Source: Hyphomonadaceae bacterium
GTDB taxonomy: Bacteria; Pseudomonadota; Alphaproteobacteria; Rhizobiales; Hyphomicrobiaceae
NCBI GenBank assembly: GCA_019747815.1
Contig: JAIEQJ010000002.1
Location: 96,585-160,584, forward strand
DNA: 64,000 bases
Direction of reading: 5' to 3'
The translations under genes were made by a program, and so were the position numbers. The stretch's first letter is position 1. Each line of letters opens with the position of its first letter. Of the stretch, positions 55,030 through 63,897 are shown piece by piece. Below the pieces are notes generated by a model. That model did no database searches. It worked only from the letters and a program-made list of their open reading frames with translations, and had not been told where the DNA came from.

Positions 55030-56896
55030 TCCCACTCTCTACTCCGCCAAGCTCAGCGACGGACGGACGGCCACCTCGCTTGCCGCGAAGGCGCGGCTCG
55101 GCGAAGCGGGCATCGAGATCTTCCCGGCCGGCGAGCGTCGCGTGGCGCTCACTTGGCCCTACAGTGAGCTGCAGAGCAGTGTGCCGCTGATCGCGCATGC
55201 GCCCGACGTGCTTCTCAGCCTCAAGCCCAACGGCTCGCAGACCCTATTCGTGGCGAACTCGGCATTCAGCCAGGGCCTGCTGGCCAGGGCGGGCGCCCTG
55301 TCCCCGGCACGGCAGCGTCTTTTGGGTCTGCGGCCGGGCATTGCCGCCGTCGCCGTTGCGGGAGCCATCGCGGCAACCGTGGTGCTGCTCGACCTGCATC
55401 CATCGCAGACCGTCGCCCGGCTGCTGCCGCAGCAGACGCGCGAGGCGATGGGGCACAGTGTCGTCGCCCAGCTCACCGGCCACATGAAGCAGTGCGAAAC
55501 CGGTCCCGGCCGCCAAGCGCTCGATCGCCTCGCCCGACGCCTCACCACTGCAGCATCCGACAAGCCGGCTCCCATCAAGGTGGTGATGATCGACTGGGCG
55601 CTCGTCAACGCCTTCGCCGCCCCCGGCGGTCAGATCATCATGACACGCGGCTTGGTGCAGAGGGCCGGCTCCCCGGACGAAGTGGCCGGTGTACTGGCCC
55701 ACGAGATCGGCCACACCATCGAGCTCCATCCCGAGGCCGGGCTGGTAAGAGCCATGGGCCTGGCGGCCGCAGCGCAGCTCATCTTTGCAGGATCGACCGG
55801 CACCGCGACCAATATCGGCCTGCTACTGACTCAGCTGCGCTACACGCGCGTTGCGGAGCGTGAAGCCGATGCGCATGCGGTGCGCATTCTCAAGAGCGCC
55901 CAGATTTCGGCCAAGGGCTTCGGCGACTTCTTTGAGCGCCTCGAGCCGAAGATCTCCAATCCGCAAACCAAGACTGATCCGGCTAAGACGGATGAAGGCA
56001 ACAAGAGCGACGACAAGAAGAGCACGTCCCGAGGCTCGCGCATTTTCACCACAGAGATTCTGCGCACCCACCCGCTGACCACGGACCGCCTGGCGCTGGT
56101 GCGCGCCCAACCGGCCTATGCGGCAACACCCTCGCTGTCGGACGACGACTGGCGGGCGCTGCGCGAGATGTGCGGGCCGGCTCCCGTGATTGCCCCGCGG
56201 CCCGGCACGAAGGCCGCTCCCACGCCCGGCCAGCCGGCCCCGCGTCCTCCGGTGGCGGAAGCGGACCGCGAGATCGCGGAGGCCACGCAGGCGCTGCAGG
56301 CCAACCCCGACGATGCGGCCCAGCTGCAGAAACGGGCGCGGGCCTACACCAAGAAGGGCCAGCACACTGAAGCCCTGGCCGATTACGTCAAGGCCACCCA
56401 ACTGCGGCCGTCGGAGGCCGGCCTGCACGTCGGCCGGGGCGCCGCCCACTACAGCCTCAAGCAGTACGAGCTGGCGCTCGTGGCCTACGACGAGGCGATC
56501 CGGCTGGATGCCGACAACGTCGCCGCCCGCAACGGCCACGGCAACACCAACCGGGCCTTGAAGCGCTATGAGGAGGCGCGCAGCGATTTCGACAGCTTGA
56601 TCAAGCTCCGGCCCACCTTCGTGTTCGGCTTCTACAATCGCGGCCTCACCAACGTGGACATGGGCCGGCTCGAGGACGCAACGCGCGATTTCACGTCCGC
56701 GCTCGGCCTCGACAAGGACTATGCCGGCGCCTACACCCAGCGCGGCCTGCTCTACGAGAAGACCGGCGCCCGCGACCAGGCCATCGCCGACTACCGGGCC
56801 GCCATCGCCGCCCCGGCCGCCAAGTACGAGAGCGGACCCTGGGCGCAGCGCGTCGCCCGCGAGCGGCTGAAGGGGCTGGGCGTCGCCGCGCCCTGA
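55013..56896 (+). CDS. M48-family zinc metalloprotease with N-terminal module and C-terminal TPRs
   Basis: A 627-residue membrane-anchored protease. Residues 1-95 form an N-terminal domain seen with DUF898 neighbours; one helix is at about 108-125 (LRPGIAAVAVAGAIAATVVLLDL). The zinc site is HEIGH near residue 230 in GVLAHEIGHTIELHPEAG, with the third ligand Glu in TRVAEREADAHAV. TPR helices from about 420 to 610 end the protein. This BepA-like arrangement, protease plus TPR, is typical of envelope quality-control enzymes. It starts inside the end of the DUF898 gene. Confidence 0.88.
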   Translation: MSMPSDPTLYSAKLSDGRTATSLAAKARLGEAGIEIFPAGERRVALTWPYSELQSSVPLIAHAPDVLLSLKPNGSQTLFVANSAFSQGLLARAGALSPARQRLLGLRPGIAAVAVAGAIAATVVLLDLHPSQTVARLLPQQTREAMGHSVVAQLTGHMKQCETGPGRQALDRLARRLTTAASDKPAPIKVVMIDWALVNAFAAPGGQIIMTRGLVQRAGSPDEVAGVLAHEIGHTIELHPEAGLVRAMGLAAAAQLIFAGSTGTATNIGLLLTQLRYTRVAEREADAHAVRILKSAQISAKGFGDFFERLEPKISNPQTKTDPAKTDEGNKSDDKKSTSRGSRIFTTEILRTHPLTTDRLALVRAQPAYAATPSLSDDDWRALREMCGPAPVIAPRPGTKAAPTPGQPAPRPPVAEADREIAEATQALQANPDDAAQLQKRARAYTKKGQHTEALADYVKATQLRPSEAGLHVGRGAAHYSLKQYELALVAYDEAIRLDADNVAARNGHGNTNRALKRYEEARSDFDSLIKLRPTFVFGFYNRGLTNVDMGRLEDATRDFTSALGLDKDYAGAYTQRGLLYEKTGARDQAIADYRAAIAAPAAKYESGPWAQRVARERLKGLGVAAP

Positions 56897-57045
56897 GCGG
56901 ACATATCAGCGCCAAAACCGTTGGGCGCGCCATCTGTCTGCCCACGCAAATTCTCGGGCCTTTGCGAGGCGTCGGCCGCCGCTTGGCCGCGCGCTTGCCC
57001 CAATTGTACTGTCAACGTATCAATCCCAGACTTGGGATCGGTTCG

Positions 57046-57642
57046 ATGCAGCGCCTCCCGCGGGTCATTCTCATCCTCTTTGCCGTGACGATCGGCTATT
57101 GGGCCTGGCCCCTGCATGCCGCCCTGCAGATCCGCGAAGCGATGATCTCGGGCGACAGCGCCACGCTAGCCCGCAGGATCGAGTGGGATTCGGTCAGAAC
57201 CTCGCTCAAGGCGTCGCTGAGCCCCGAGACGATCGCGCGCCTGGAGGCCGATCCCAACGCGCCCCAGCCAAGCCTCTGGCAGCGCGTCAAGGCAACCGTG
57301 GCGCCGCGCATGGCCGGCAGCGTCATCGACCGCTACGTGACGCCGGACAATCTGCCTGTGCTGCTCGGCTACCGCCGCATCTGGCGCGGCACCATCCAGC
57401 CCGCACTCGGATATCAGGAGCCGCCCACCGTGCTGGCGGGCACGGTGCTCGCCGGCTCCGCCATCGACCGCTTTGCCAGCTTCTGGAAGCGGCTGCGGCG
57501 GGCCGTCATTCATTCCCCGGCCAAGGTGGTGGTGGAGGTGGAGGACAAATACCACCCCGCCCGCAGCTATGTCGGCACCCTGGAGCTCAGGGGCCTGCAG
57601 TGGAAGCTCACCGATCTCACCGTCACCGGAGCCGACCTGTAG
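57046..57642 (+). CDS. DUF2939 family membrane-anchored protein
   Basis: A 198-residue protein with one N-terminal helix (about 5-22, VILILFAVTIGYWAWPL) and a periplasmic domain. The stretch ALQIREAMISGDSATLARRIEWDSVRTSLKASL is the DUF2939 signature. Function unknown; the domain is common in alphaproteobacteria. It follows the M48 protease by 149 bases on the same strand and may be part of the same unit. The ATG at 57046 is chosen because it begins the membrane helix. Confidence 0.8.
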   Translation: MQRLPRVILILFAVTIGYWAWPLHAALQIREAMISGDSATLARRIEWDSVRTSLKASLSPETIARLEADPNAPQPSLWQRVKATVAPRMAGSVIDRYVTPDNLPVLLGYRRIWRGTIQPALGYQEPPTVLAGTVLAGSAIDRFASFWKRLRRAVIHSPAKVVVEVEDKYHPARSYVGTLELRGLQWKLTDLTVTGADL

Positions 57643-57662
57643 TCAGCAAGCAGAAGCCCGCC

Positions 57663-58928
57663 TCAAGGTGTCCCTTGGCGCTTGCGCGGACCGACGGGCC
57701 GCTCGTAGGGCCGTCCGACAATCCTGCATTTGGACGAGCGAGGCTGCTTCAGCTCGGTGACGAGAATGTCGAGATCGGCCTTCTTCTCCCCATCGAGATA
57801 CTTGCGGGTGACCGCCGTCAAATGGTCGATGGCCTCCGGTGTCGAAGCGTCGAGGGGCACCAGCGCATCGCCGAAATCCGGCTGGAGACGCAGATAGCCG
57901 ACGCCGGCCAGCGCCGCGACCCTACGCGCCTGGACCTCGAGCCCAGGATCGCTCAGCAAGATCTCGAGCAGCGGATTGAACCAGCTGATCCCACCCCATC
58001 CCCAGGCACTTTCGAACTCGTACTTTCTGCCGCCGGCGCCCGTCCCGACCGAGACGAGCAGCACGCTGCCATCGTCGCCGGGTTGCAAATCCCGCGGTCG
58101 CAATTTTTGTGCAAAGGCAAAAGCGTCCTGCACCGGATTGTTGGCGAACACCGCGCCATCCACGAGAGTAATGTATCCCTCCTGCACTTCGCGCTTCTGC
58201 ACGGCCAACCGCACGGGCGGAAAATAGGTTGGCACGGCCGTGGCGCCGCGCACGATGTCCTTCATGAAGAGCCCAGTATGGCCGGTCTCGCCAAACCAGA
58301 TGCGGCGTCTGTTCCCTATGTCGTAGGCGGGCACGGCGACCCGCGTCAGGGCTTCGAAAAACCGCACATCGCCGAAATAGCGCTCGTAGACGGCCTCAAC
58401 GGTCTGAGGCCGATACTTGGGACGGAAAAACCCCTGCAGCCAGCGCAGCAGCGCAAAGTCGCTGGGAAAGATCGTCGCCGCGTTCTCCTTGAACAAGCGG
58501 ACAATGTCACTCGCCGCGTACTCCGGTCTTGTGGCGTCGGCATCGCTGGGCCGTGTCAGGCCAAGCGCCAAAATCGATCCGGTGGACGTCCCGACAATGA
58601 GATCGAAGAGCGCAGCGATCGGCTTTTCAGTGCGTTGCTCGATGCGCTCCAGCAAGAGCGCCGGAATGAGACCCCGCACACCACCGCCGTCGATGGCCAG
58701 CACGCGAATGCACGCGCCGTGCCCCGTCGGCCCGACGGATATGGGCGACGGCCATCCGGCGCGCTCCGCGCCATCAGGCTCGAGCGGCGGCGGCGGTGCG
58801 GGGGGCCGGCCGAGGAAACCGAGCCAGGCCGCGCCTGCAAATACGGGAAGGACGACAATGGCGACAAAGACTCGCCTCAACCACCTCCAGAATCGGGGTG
58901 CACGACGCATAAACAAGCGCTCAATCAA
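57663..58928 (-). CDS. Patatin-like phospholipase, membrane-anchored
   Basis: A 421-residue patatin-fold lipid hydrolase. The oxyanion hole is DGGGVRGLIPALLLERIE, the nucleophile Ser115 lies in GTSTGS, and the catalytic Asp is in DGAVFANNP, so the Ser-Asp dyad is complete. An N-terminal helix (about 17-38) with Arg residues on its cytoplasmic side anchors the enzyme in the membrane, followed by a Pro-rich linker. It could act on membrane phospholipids. Two in-frame ATGs (58928 and 58910) are both possible starts. Confidence 0.88.
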   Translation of the reverse strand: MIERLFMRRAPRFWRWLRRVFVAIVVLPVFAGAAWLGFLGRPPAPPPPLEPDGAERAGWPSPISVGPTGHGACIRVLAIDGGGVRGLIPALLLERIEQRTEKPIAALFDLIVGTSTGSILALGLTRPSDADATRPEYAASDIVRLFKENAATIFPSDFALLRWLQGFFRPKYRPQTVEAVYERYFGDVRFFEALTRVAVPAYDIGNRRRIWFGETGHTGLFMKDIVRGATAVPTYFPPVRLAVQKREVQEGYITLVDGAVFANNPVQDAFAFAQKLRPRDLQPGDDGSVLLVSVGTGAGGRKYEFESAWGWGGISWFNPLLEILLSDPGLEVQARRVAALAGVGYLRLQPDFGDALVPLDASTPEAIDHLTAVTRKYLDGEKKADLDILVTELKQPRSSKCRIVGRPYERPVGPRKRQGTP

Positions 58929-59087
58929 GATCTAACGGTGCAGTGACAATAGTGATGCTTCGCGGATACGCAACCACGCGAATGCGGTCAGTATCGGCTC
59001 CTGCGCACGCCATCTCTGCGCCCTCGACCGACCAAGCGCGCGGTTGTCGGCCACGCGGGCGGCCTCAGCTTGCGCGATGCTTCGCCG

Positions 59088-59726
59088 TCAGCGCATCAGC
59101 TTGTCGACCAGGGCCGCCGTTTCCGCATCGTGGCATTCGCGGCGCCCGCGCAGGCCTTCGACGACTCCCGCGCGATCGCGCAACTCACGGTTCTGGCTCA
59201 TTTTCATCTTGCCTTCCAACCGCGCGATCTCGAGCGTCAGTCCGACGATGCCGCGCGCCATCACGTCGAGATAGCTTGCCGGCGCTTCCGCCGTCGACCA
59301 GCGCGCCGCGTAGGGCGCCTCCTGCTGGTCGCTGAGCTCGCCCACGTGGGCCAGCAGCCACGCCTTGTCGCTCATCACGCGCAACGGCCCGTAGGCATGC
59401 ACGGCTGCATAATTCCATGTCGGGACGGCCTTGCCGTGCTCGGCCTTGGAGAGGTACCAGCCCGGCCGGATGTAGGCCTCCGGCCCCTGGAAGATCATCA
59501 GGGCGTCGGCACCGGCCGTGAACGACTTCCATTGCGGGTTGGGGCGGGCGAGATGGCATTCGATGCGGCCGAGCGGGCTCGCCTCGTCCACCTTCAGCAC
59601 GGTGGGCAGATGCGTGGCCAGCATGCCGTCGGCACCCTGCGTAATCAGGATGGCGAAGGGATGCGCGCGCATCAGGGCATGCGCTGCGACCGCGTCCTCG
59701 ACCTTGAACGGCTCGGGTGTGTACAT
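59088..59726 (-). CDS. paiB: PaiB-like FMN-binding protein
   Basis: A 212-residue protein of the PaiB/FMN-binding split-barrel family. The segments MYTPEPFKVEDAVAAHALMRAHPFAILITQ and GRIECHLARPNPQWKSF are family hallmarks. Bacillus PaiB is a negative regulator of protease and sporulation genes, but most members are of unknown role and may be flavin reductases. It is the only gene between the patatin and valS genes. A repeat element separates it from valS. Confidence 0.8.
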   Translation of the reverse strand: MYTPEPFKVEDAVAAHALMRAHPFAILITQGADGMLATHLPTVLKVDEASPLGRIECHLARPNPQWKSFTAGADALMIFQGPEAYIRPGWYLSKAEHGKAVPTWNYAAVHAYGPLRVMSDKAWLLAHVGELSDQQEAPYAARWSTAEAPASYLDVMARGIVGLTLEIARLEGKMKMSQNRELRDRAGVVEGLRGRRECHDAETAALVDKLMR

Positions 59727-59742
59727 GGCTGCCTCCGTAACT

Positions 59743-59860
59743 CCCTCTCCCCGCCAACTTTGCCACGCACACTACCAGCCGGAATCGGGGTGAGCGGCGG
59801 CATCAACCGCCGGAGCAAGCATCTGCCCCTAACCCTCTCCCCGCAAGTACGGGGAGAGGG
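59743..59860. repeat. CCCTCTCCCC-ended palindromic element, copy 2 (3' of valS)
   Basis: An element of about 118 bp, ending eight bases past the valS stop. Its valS-proximal end is a perfect hairpin (CCCTCTCCCCG / CGGGGAGAGGG, loop CAAGTA, 59833-59860); read on the minus strand, this 28-bp hairpin is identical to the 28 bases at 61203-61230 inside valS. The distal end has another CCCTCTCCCCGC. Confidence 0.8.
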
Positions 59861-59867
59861 GATCTGC

Positions 59868-62750
59868 CTAAGCCGCTGCCTCGACACGCTTCAATGCCGC
59901 CTGCAGCTTCTTGACGGTGGCCTCGAAGTCGGTCTTGCGATCGCGGTTTTCTTCCACGACCTCGGGCGGCGCCTTGGCCATGAAGCTCTCGTTGGCGAGC
60001 TTGGCGTCAACCTTGCGGATCTCGGCCTGCGACTTCTCGATCTCGCGCGTGAGACGCGCACGCTCCGCGGCCATGTCGATGACGCCTGCGAGCGGCAGCG
60101 CCACCGTCGCCTCGCCGACAACGATCTGGGCGGAGCCCTTCGGCGCCGTCTTCGAGAACGATATCTCCTCCAGCCGCGCCAACCGCTTGATGATGCCGTC
60201 GTGACGCTCGACACGCTCGCGCGTCACTTTGCTGGCGCCGACGAGCACCAGCGCAATCTTGGCCCCGGCCGGAACATTCATCTCGGAGCGCACCGAGCGC
60301 ACTTCACTGATGATCTTCACGACCCAGCCCATCTCCTCGTCCGCTTCGGCGTCGGCCAAGCCCTCAAGCACCGGCCAATCGCTGAGACAAAGCATGCTCT
60401 CGCGGGAGCCGCCGACCTCAGCCGTGCGCGCCCACAGCTCCTCGGTGATAAATGGCATGAAGGGGTGCAGCAGCTTCAGGACTTGGTCGAGAACCCAGGC
60501 GGTGGTGGCGCGCGTCTCGGCCTTGGCCGCGTCGCTGCCGTGCTCGAACACCGGCTTGATGAACTCGAGATACCAGTCGCAGAACGTGCCCCAGACGAAC
60601 TCGTAGGCGGCACCCGCGGCCTCGTTGAATTTGTAGGCCTGGATGCCGGCGGTGACGGCGGCGACCGCGCGCTCCAGCTCGCCGGCGATCCAACGATTGA
60701 CGATCTCGTCGAGGCGCTTGGGATCGAAGCTTTCGCTGCGCGCGCACCCGTTCATCTCGGCAAAGCGCGCCGCATTCCAGAGCTTGGTGGCAAAGTTGCG
60801 ATAGCCCTCGACGCGGTTGGTCGAGAGCTTGATGTCGCGGCCCTGCGCGGCCATGGCGGCCAGCGTGAAGCGCAGCGCATCGGCGCCGTACCGGTCGATG
60901 ATCTCCAAGGGGTCCATGACGTTGCCCTTGGTCTTGGACATCTTGGCCCCCTTCTCGTCGCGCACGAGGGCATGGATGTAGACGTCGTGGAAGGGCACCT
61001 CCTTCATGAAGTGGAGCCCCATCATCATCATGCGCGCCACCCAGAAAAAGATGATGTCGAAGCCGGTGACGAGCACGCTGGTGGGATAGAAGCGCTTGAG
61101 CTCCTTGGTCTCCTCGGGCCAGCCGAGCGTGGAGAAGGGCCACAGCGCGGAGGAGAACCAGGTGTCGAGGACATCCTCGTCGCGCGTGAGCACGATCTCG
61201 CCCCCTCTCCCCGTACTTGCGGGGAGAGGGTCGGGGTGAGGGGCTGAAGCAGGCGCTGCGGTGTGAGGCTGCCCCTCACCCTTGCCCTCTCCTCGCGGGC
61301 GGGGAGAGGGAATGGAGGCGGGCGCATAGTACTTGCGCGCCTGCGCGTAGGCCGCTGCCTCGCTCTCGGCAACGAACACCTTACCGTCGGGGCCGTACCA
61401 CGCCGGGATCTGGTGCCCCCACCACAGCTGCCTCGAGATGCACCAGGGCTGGATGTTGCGCATCCACTCGAAGTAGGTCTTCTCCCAGTTCTGCGGGACG
61501 AACCTGGTCCTGCCGGTCTCGACCGCGGCGATTGCCGGTTTCGCCAGCTCGGCCGCGTTGACGTACCACTGGTCGGTCAGCCACGGCTCGATGACAGCGT
61601 TGCCGCGCTGGGCGTGCGGAACGGCGTGCGCGTGCGCCTCGATCTTCTCGACGAGCCCCAGCGCGACGAGATCGGCGACCACTTGCTTGCGCGCGGCGAA
61701 GCGGTCGAGCCCGCGATATTTCTCCGGGACGTTGTCGTTGAGCTGCGCACTCGCGTCCAGGATGTTGATGAGCGGCAGGTTGTGGCGCTTGCCGACGGCA
61801 TAGTCGTTGAAGTCGTGCGCCGGCGTGATCTTGACCGCGCCCGAGCCCTTCTCCGGATCGGAGTAGTCGTCGGCGATGATGGGGATCTCGCGCCCAACCA
61901 GGGGGAGCACGACAGTCTTGCCAACCAGGGCCTTGTAGCGCTCGTCCTCCGGGTGCACGGCGACGGCGGTGTCCCCCAACATGGTCTCGGGCCGCGTGGT
62001 GGCGACGACGATGAAACGCGTGGGATCATCCTTCAGCGGGTAACGGAAGTGATAGAGATGGCCTGAGGGATTGCGGTCGAGGACCTTGTTGAGCGCCTTG
62101 GCATCGAACGGCTTGTCGGGATCGCCAGAGGTCCAGTTGAAGGAGCCGCGGGCCTCGATGGACTCAACCTCCAGGTCGCTGAGCGCGCTCCGGAACTCGG
62201 GGTCCCAGTTGACCAGGCGCTTGTCCTTGTAGATCAGCCCCTTGTTGTAGAGATCGACAAAGACCTTCAGGACCGCCTTCGACAGGCCCTCGTCCATGGT
62301 GAAGCGTTCCCGGCTCCAATCGCAGGAGGCGCCGAGGCGCTGCAGCTGATTGACGATGGTGCCCCCGCTCTCCGCCTTCCACGCCCAAACCTTCTCCAGG
62401 AATTTCTCGCGACCGATGGTGCGTCGGTCGGGCTCCTGCCGCTCCATCATCTGCCGCTCGACGACGAGCTGGGTGGCGATGCCGGCGTGGTCGGTGCCGG
62501 GCTGCCACAACACATCCCTGCCGCACATGCGCTCGAAGCGGCACAGCACGTCCTGCAGGGTGTTGTTCAGCGCATGCCCCATGTGCAGCGAGCCCGTCAC
62601 ATTGGGCGGCGGGATGACGATGCAGTAGGGGGACGCCTGCGCGCGCTCCGGCCGGCCGGCCTTGAAGGCATTCGTCTCCATCCAGGTGGCGTGAATGCGC
62701 GCCTCGATGTCGGCAGGTTGATAGGTCTTCTCGAGCATGGTCCGGCTCAA
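59868..62750 (-). CDS. valS: Valine--tRNA ligase carrying an in-frame repeat-element insertion
   Basis: A 960-residue class I synthetase. The HIGH motif is HMGH in NVTGSLHMGHALNNTL, the KMSKS motif lies in KMSKTKGNVMDP, an editing domain sits in between, and the anticodon-binding domain and C-terminal coiled coil (about 890-960) follow. Residues 481-516 are foreign: they are exactly encoded by a 108-bp CCCTCTCCCC-type palindrome (61203-61310), and give a Pro/Gly/Arg-rich stretch between the YAQARKYYAPASI and EIVLTRDEDVLDTWF segments that are adjacent in other ValS proteins. The insertion keeps the frame and has no stop. It follows popZ in the order common to Rhizobiales. Confidence 0.95.
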   Translation of the reverse strand: MSRTMLEKTYQPADIEARIHATWMETNAFKAGRPERAQASPYCIVIPPPNVTGSLHMGHALNNTLQDVLCRFERMCGRDVLWQPGTDHAGIATQLVVERQMMERQEPDRRTIGREKFLEKVWAWKAESGGTIVNQLQRLGASCDWSRERFTMDEGLSKAVLKVFVDLYNKGLIYKDKRLVNWDPEFRSALSDLEVESIEARGSFNWTSGDPDKPFDAKALNKVLDRNPSGHLYHFRYPLKDDPTRFIVVATTRPETMLGDTAVAVHPEDERYKALVGKTVVLPLVGREIPIIADDYSDPEKGSGAVKITPAHDFNDYAVGKRHNLPLINILDASAQLNDNVPEKYRGLDRFAARKQVVADLVALGLVEKIEAHAHAVPHAQRGNAVIEPWLTDQWYVNAAELAKPAIAAVETGRTRFVPQNWEKTYFEWMRNIQPWCISRQLWWGHQIPAWYGPDGKVFVAESEAAAYAQARKYYAPASIPSPRPRGEGKGEGQPHTAAPASAPHPDPLPASTGRGGEIVLTRDEDVLDTWFSSALWPFSTLGWPEETKELKRFYPTSVLVTGFDIIFFWVARMMMMGLHFMKEVPFHDVYIHALVRDEKGAKMSKTKGNVMDPLEIIDRYGADALRFTLAAMAAQGRDIKLSTNRVEGYRNFATKLWNAARFAEMNGCARSESFDPKRLDEIVNRWIAGELERAVAAVTAGIQAYKFNEAAGAAYEFVWGTFCDWYLEFIKPVFEHGSDAAKAETRATTAWVLDQVLKLLHPFMPFITEELWARTAEVGGSRESMLCLSDWPVLEGLADAEADEEMGWVVKIISEVRSVRSEMNVPAGAKIALVLVGASKVTRERVERHDGIIKRLARLEEISFSKTAPKGSAQIVVGEATVALPLAGVIDMAAERARLTREIEKSQAEIRKVDAKLANESFMAKAPPEVVEENRDRKTDFEATVKKLQAALKRVEAAA
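61203..61310. repeat. CCCTCTCCCC-ended palindromic element, copy 3, inside valS
   Basis: A 108-bp compound palindrome: one hairpin at 61203-61230, a middle stem GGGTGAGGGGC / GCCCCTCACCC, and a second hairpin at 61285-61310 (CCCTCTCC-TCGCGGGC-GGGGAGAGGG). Its boundaries coincide with codon boundaries of valS, giving 36 codons with no stop. Confidence 0.85.
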
Positions 62751-62808
62751 ACAGCAGGATTGACGGATGATGGGCGGTGCTGGTGCTTAAGCCCTGAAGC
62801 CCTGGGCT

Positions 62809-63732
62809 TCAAGTCTTCTTGGCGCCACCTTCGGGCGTGCGGGTGCGCTGGACTTCTTCGCTGAGCGCTTCGGCCACGAGGCGGGACATATTCTGGTCGA
62901 GCCACTGGCGCAGCATAGGCTTCAGCAGATCGAGCACCATCGCCTCGAGCGCTTGGTTGTGCGGCGTGTGAGCAGGCGGTGGAGCCGCCGCCGCCGCCGG
63001 GGGCGATGCTGCTGCTGGGCCCTTGCCGTTGAGCGCCGGTTGCGGCTGAGGCTGCACCGGGCGGGCCGCGGCTGCTTCCGCGGCGGCGGCCACCAGCGAT
63101 ACCTCGCGCGCAATGGCCGCATCCGCGCCCGGCTGCATGGCCGATGGCGCTGGGCTCGGCGGCCGGGCGGCCGGCGGACTGTTTGCAGCCTGGGCTGCAG
63201 GCGCGACCGGTGCCGACGCCGGCTTTGCCACCTCGGCGCTGGAGCCAAAAAAGGGTGGCATGGAGGCGCGCAACACCTCAGGCCGCGTCAGCTTGGGCTC
63301 AGCGGCGGAGGCTTCCTTGGCGCCGGTATTCGGCTGGGCTGCGGCCTCCTGAGGGGACCGTTCGGCCTCGCGGACGGCCTCTTCGCGCCGGGTCAGGAAC
63401 CAGAGCGGATCAGTCTCGGCTGAGGCTGTCTCGGGCGCCGTGGCAGGACCTGGTGCGGCCTCGAAAGCGCCCCCGGCACTGCCCGCAGGGCCTTCGAGTA
63501 AATCGGAAAGATCATCACCGGGCTGCTCTGCAGGGACCGAAGAGGCCTCGGCGGTCGTGCCCGCCAACCGTTGCGTCAGGCCGTGCTTGCGCACCGGCCT
63601 TGCATCCTTGTCCTGGTCCGCCAGCCTGACGGAGGCCTCGCTCAACATGTCGGTTGATTGCTCCGACAGGCTCTTGCGGATCGATGCCAGAATGCTTTCC
63701 AGGCTGCCGCCCGCCGGATCGGGCTTACTCAT
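62809..63732 (-). CDS. popZ: Polar organizing protein PopZ (DUF2497)
   Basis: A 307-residue intrinsically disordered scaffold. The conserved N-terminal helix (LESILASIRKSLSEQS, residues 10-25) is the partner-binding region, a long Pro/Ala/Glu-rich middle follows, and the C-terminal helices (LEAMVLDLLKPMLRQWLDQNMSRLVAEALSEEVQ) drive oligomerisation. In Caulobacter and Agrobacterium PopZ condenses at the cell pole and anchors the centromere via ParB. The middle is about twice as long as in Caulobacter PopZ. It lies 58 bases upstream of valS. Confidence 0.88.
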   Translation of the reverse strand: MSKPDPAGGSLESILASIRKSLSEQSTDMLSEASVRLADQDKDARPVRKHGLTQRLAGTTAEASSVPAEQPGDDLSDLLEGPAGSAGGAFEAAPGPATAPETASAETDPLWFLTRREEAVREAERSPQEAAAQPNTGAKEASAAEPKLTRPEVLRASMPPFFGSSAEVAKPASAPVAPAAQAANSPPAARPPSPAPSAMQPGADAAIAREVSLVAAAAEAAAARPVQPQPQPALNGKGPAAASPPAAAAAPPPAHTPHNQALEAMVLDLLKPMLRQWLDQNMSRLVAEALSEEVQRTRTPEGGAKKT

Positions 63733-63897
63733 ACAAACCCCACTTGTCGCTACATCAGCTCCCTTGGAGCGGGAAACCCCGAGGTGAGACTGGCACTATA
63801 GCATTGTCCGCGCGGCTCCAATAAGGACGCACACCATTGCGTCCGCCGGATTCACGCGTGCATGGTTAGAAACTGAGCCTTACTGCAGCAATCGGGG

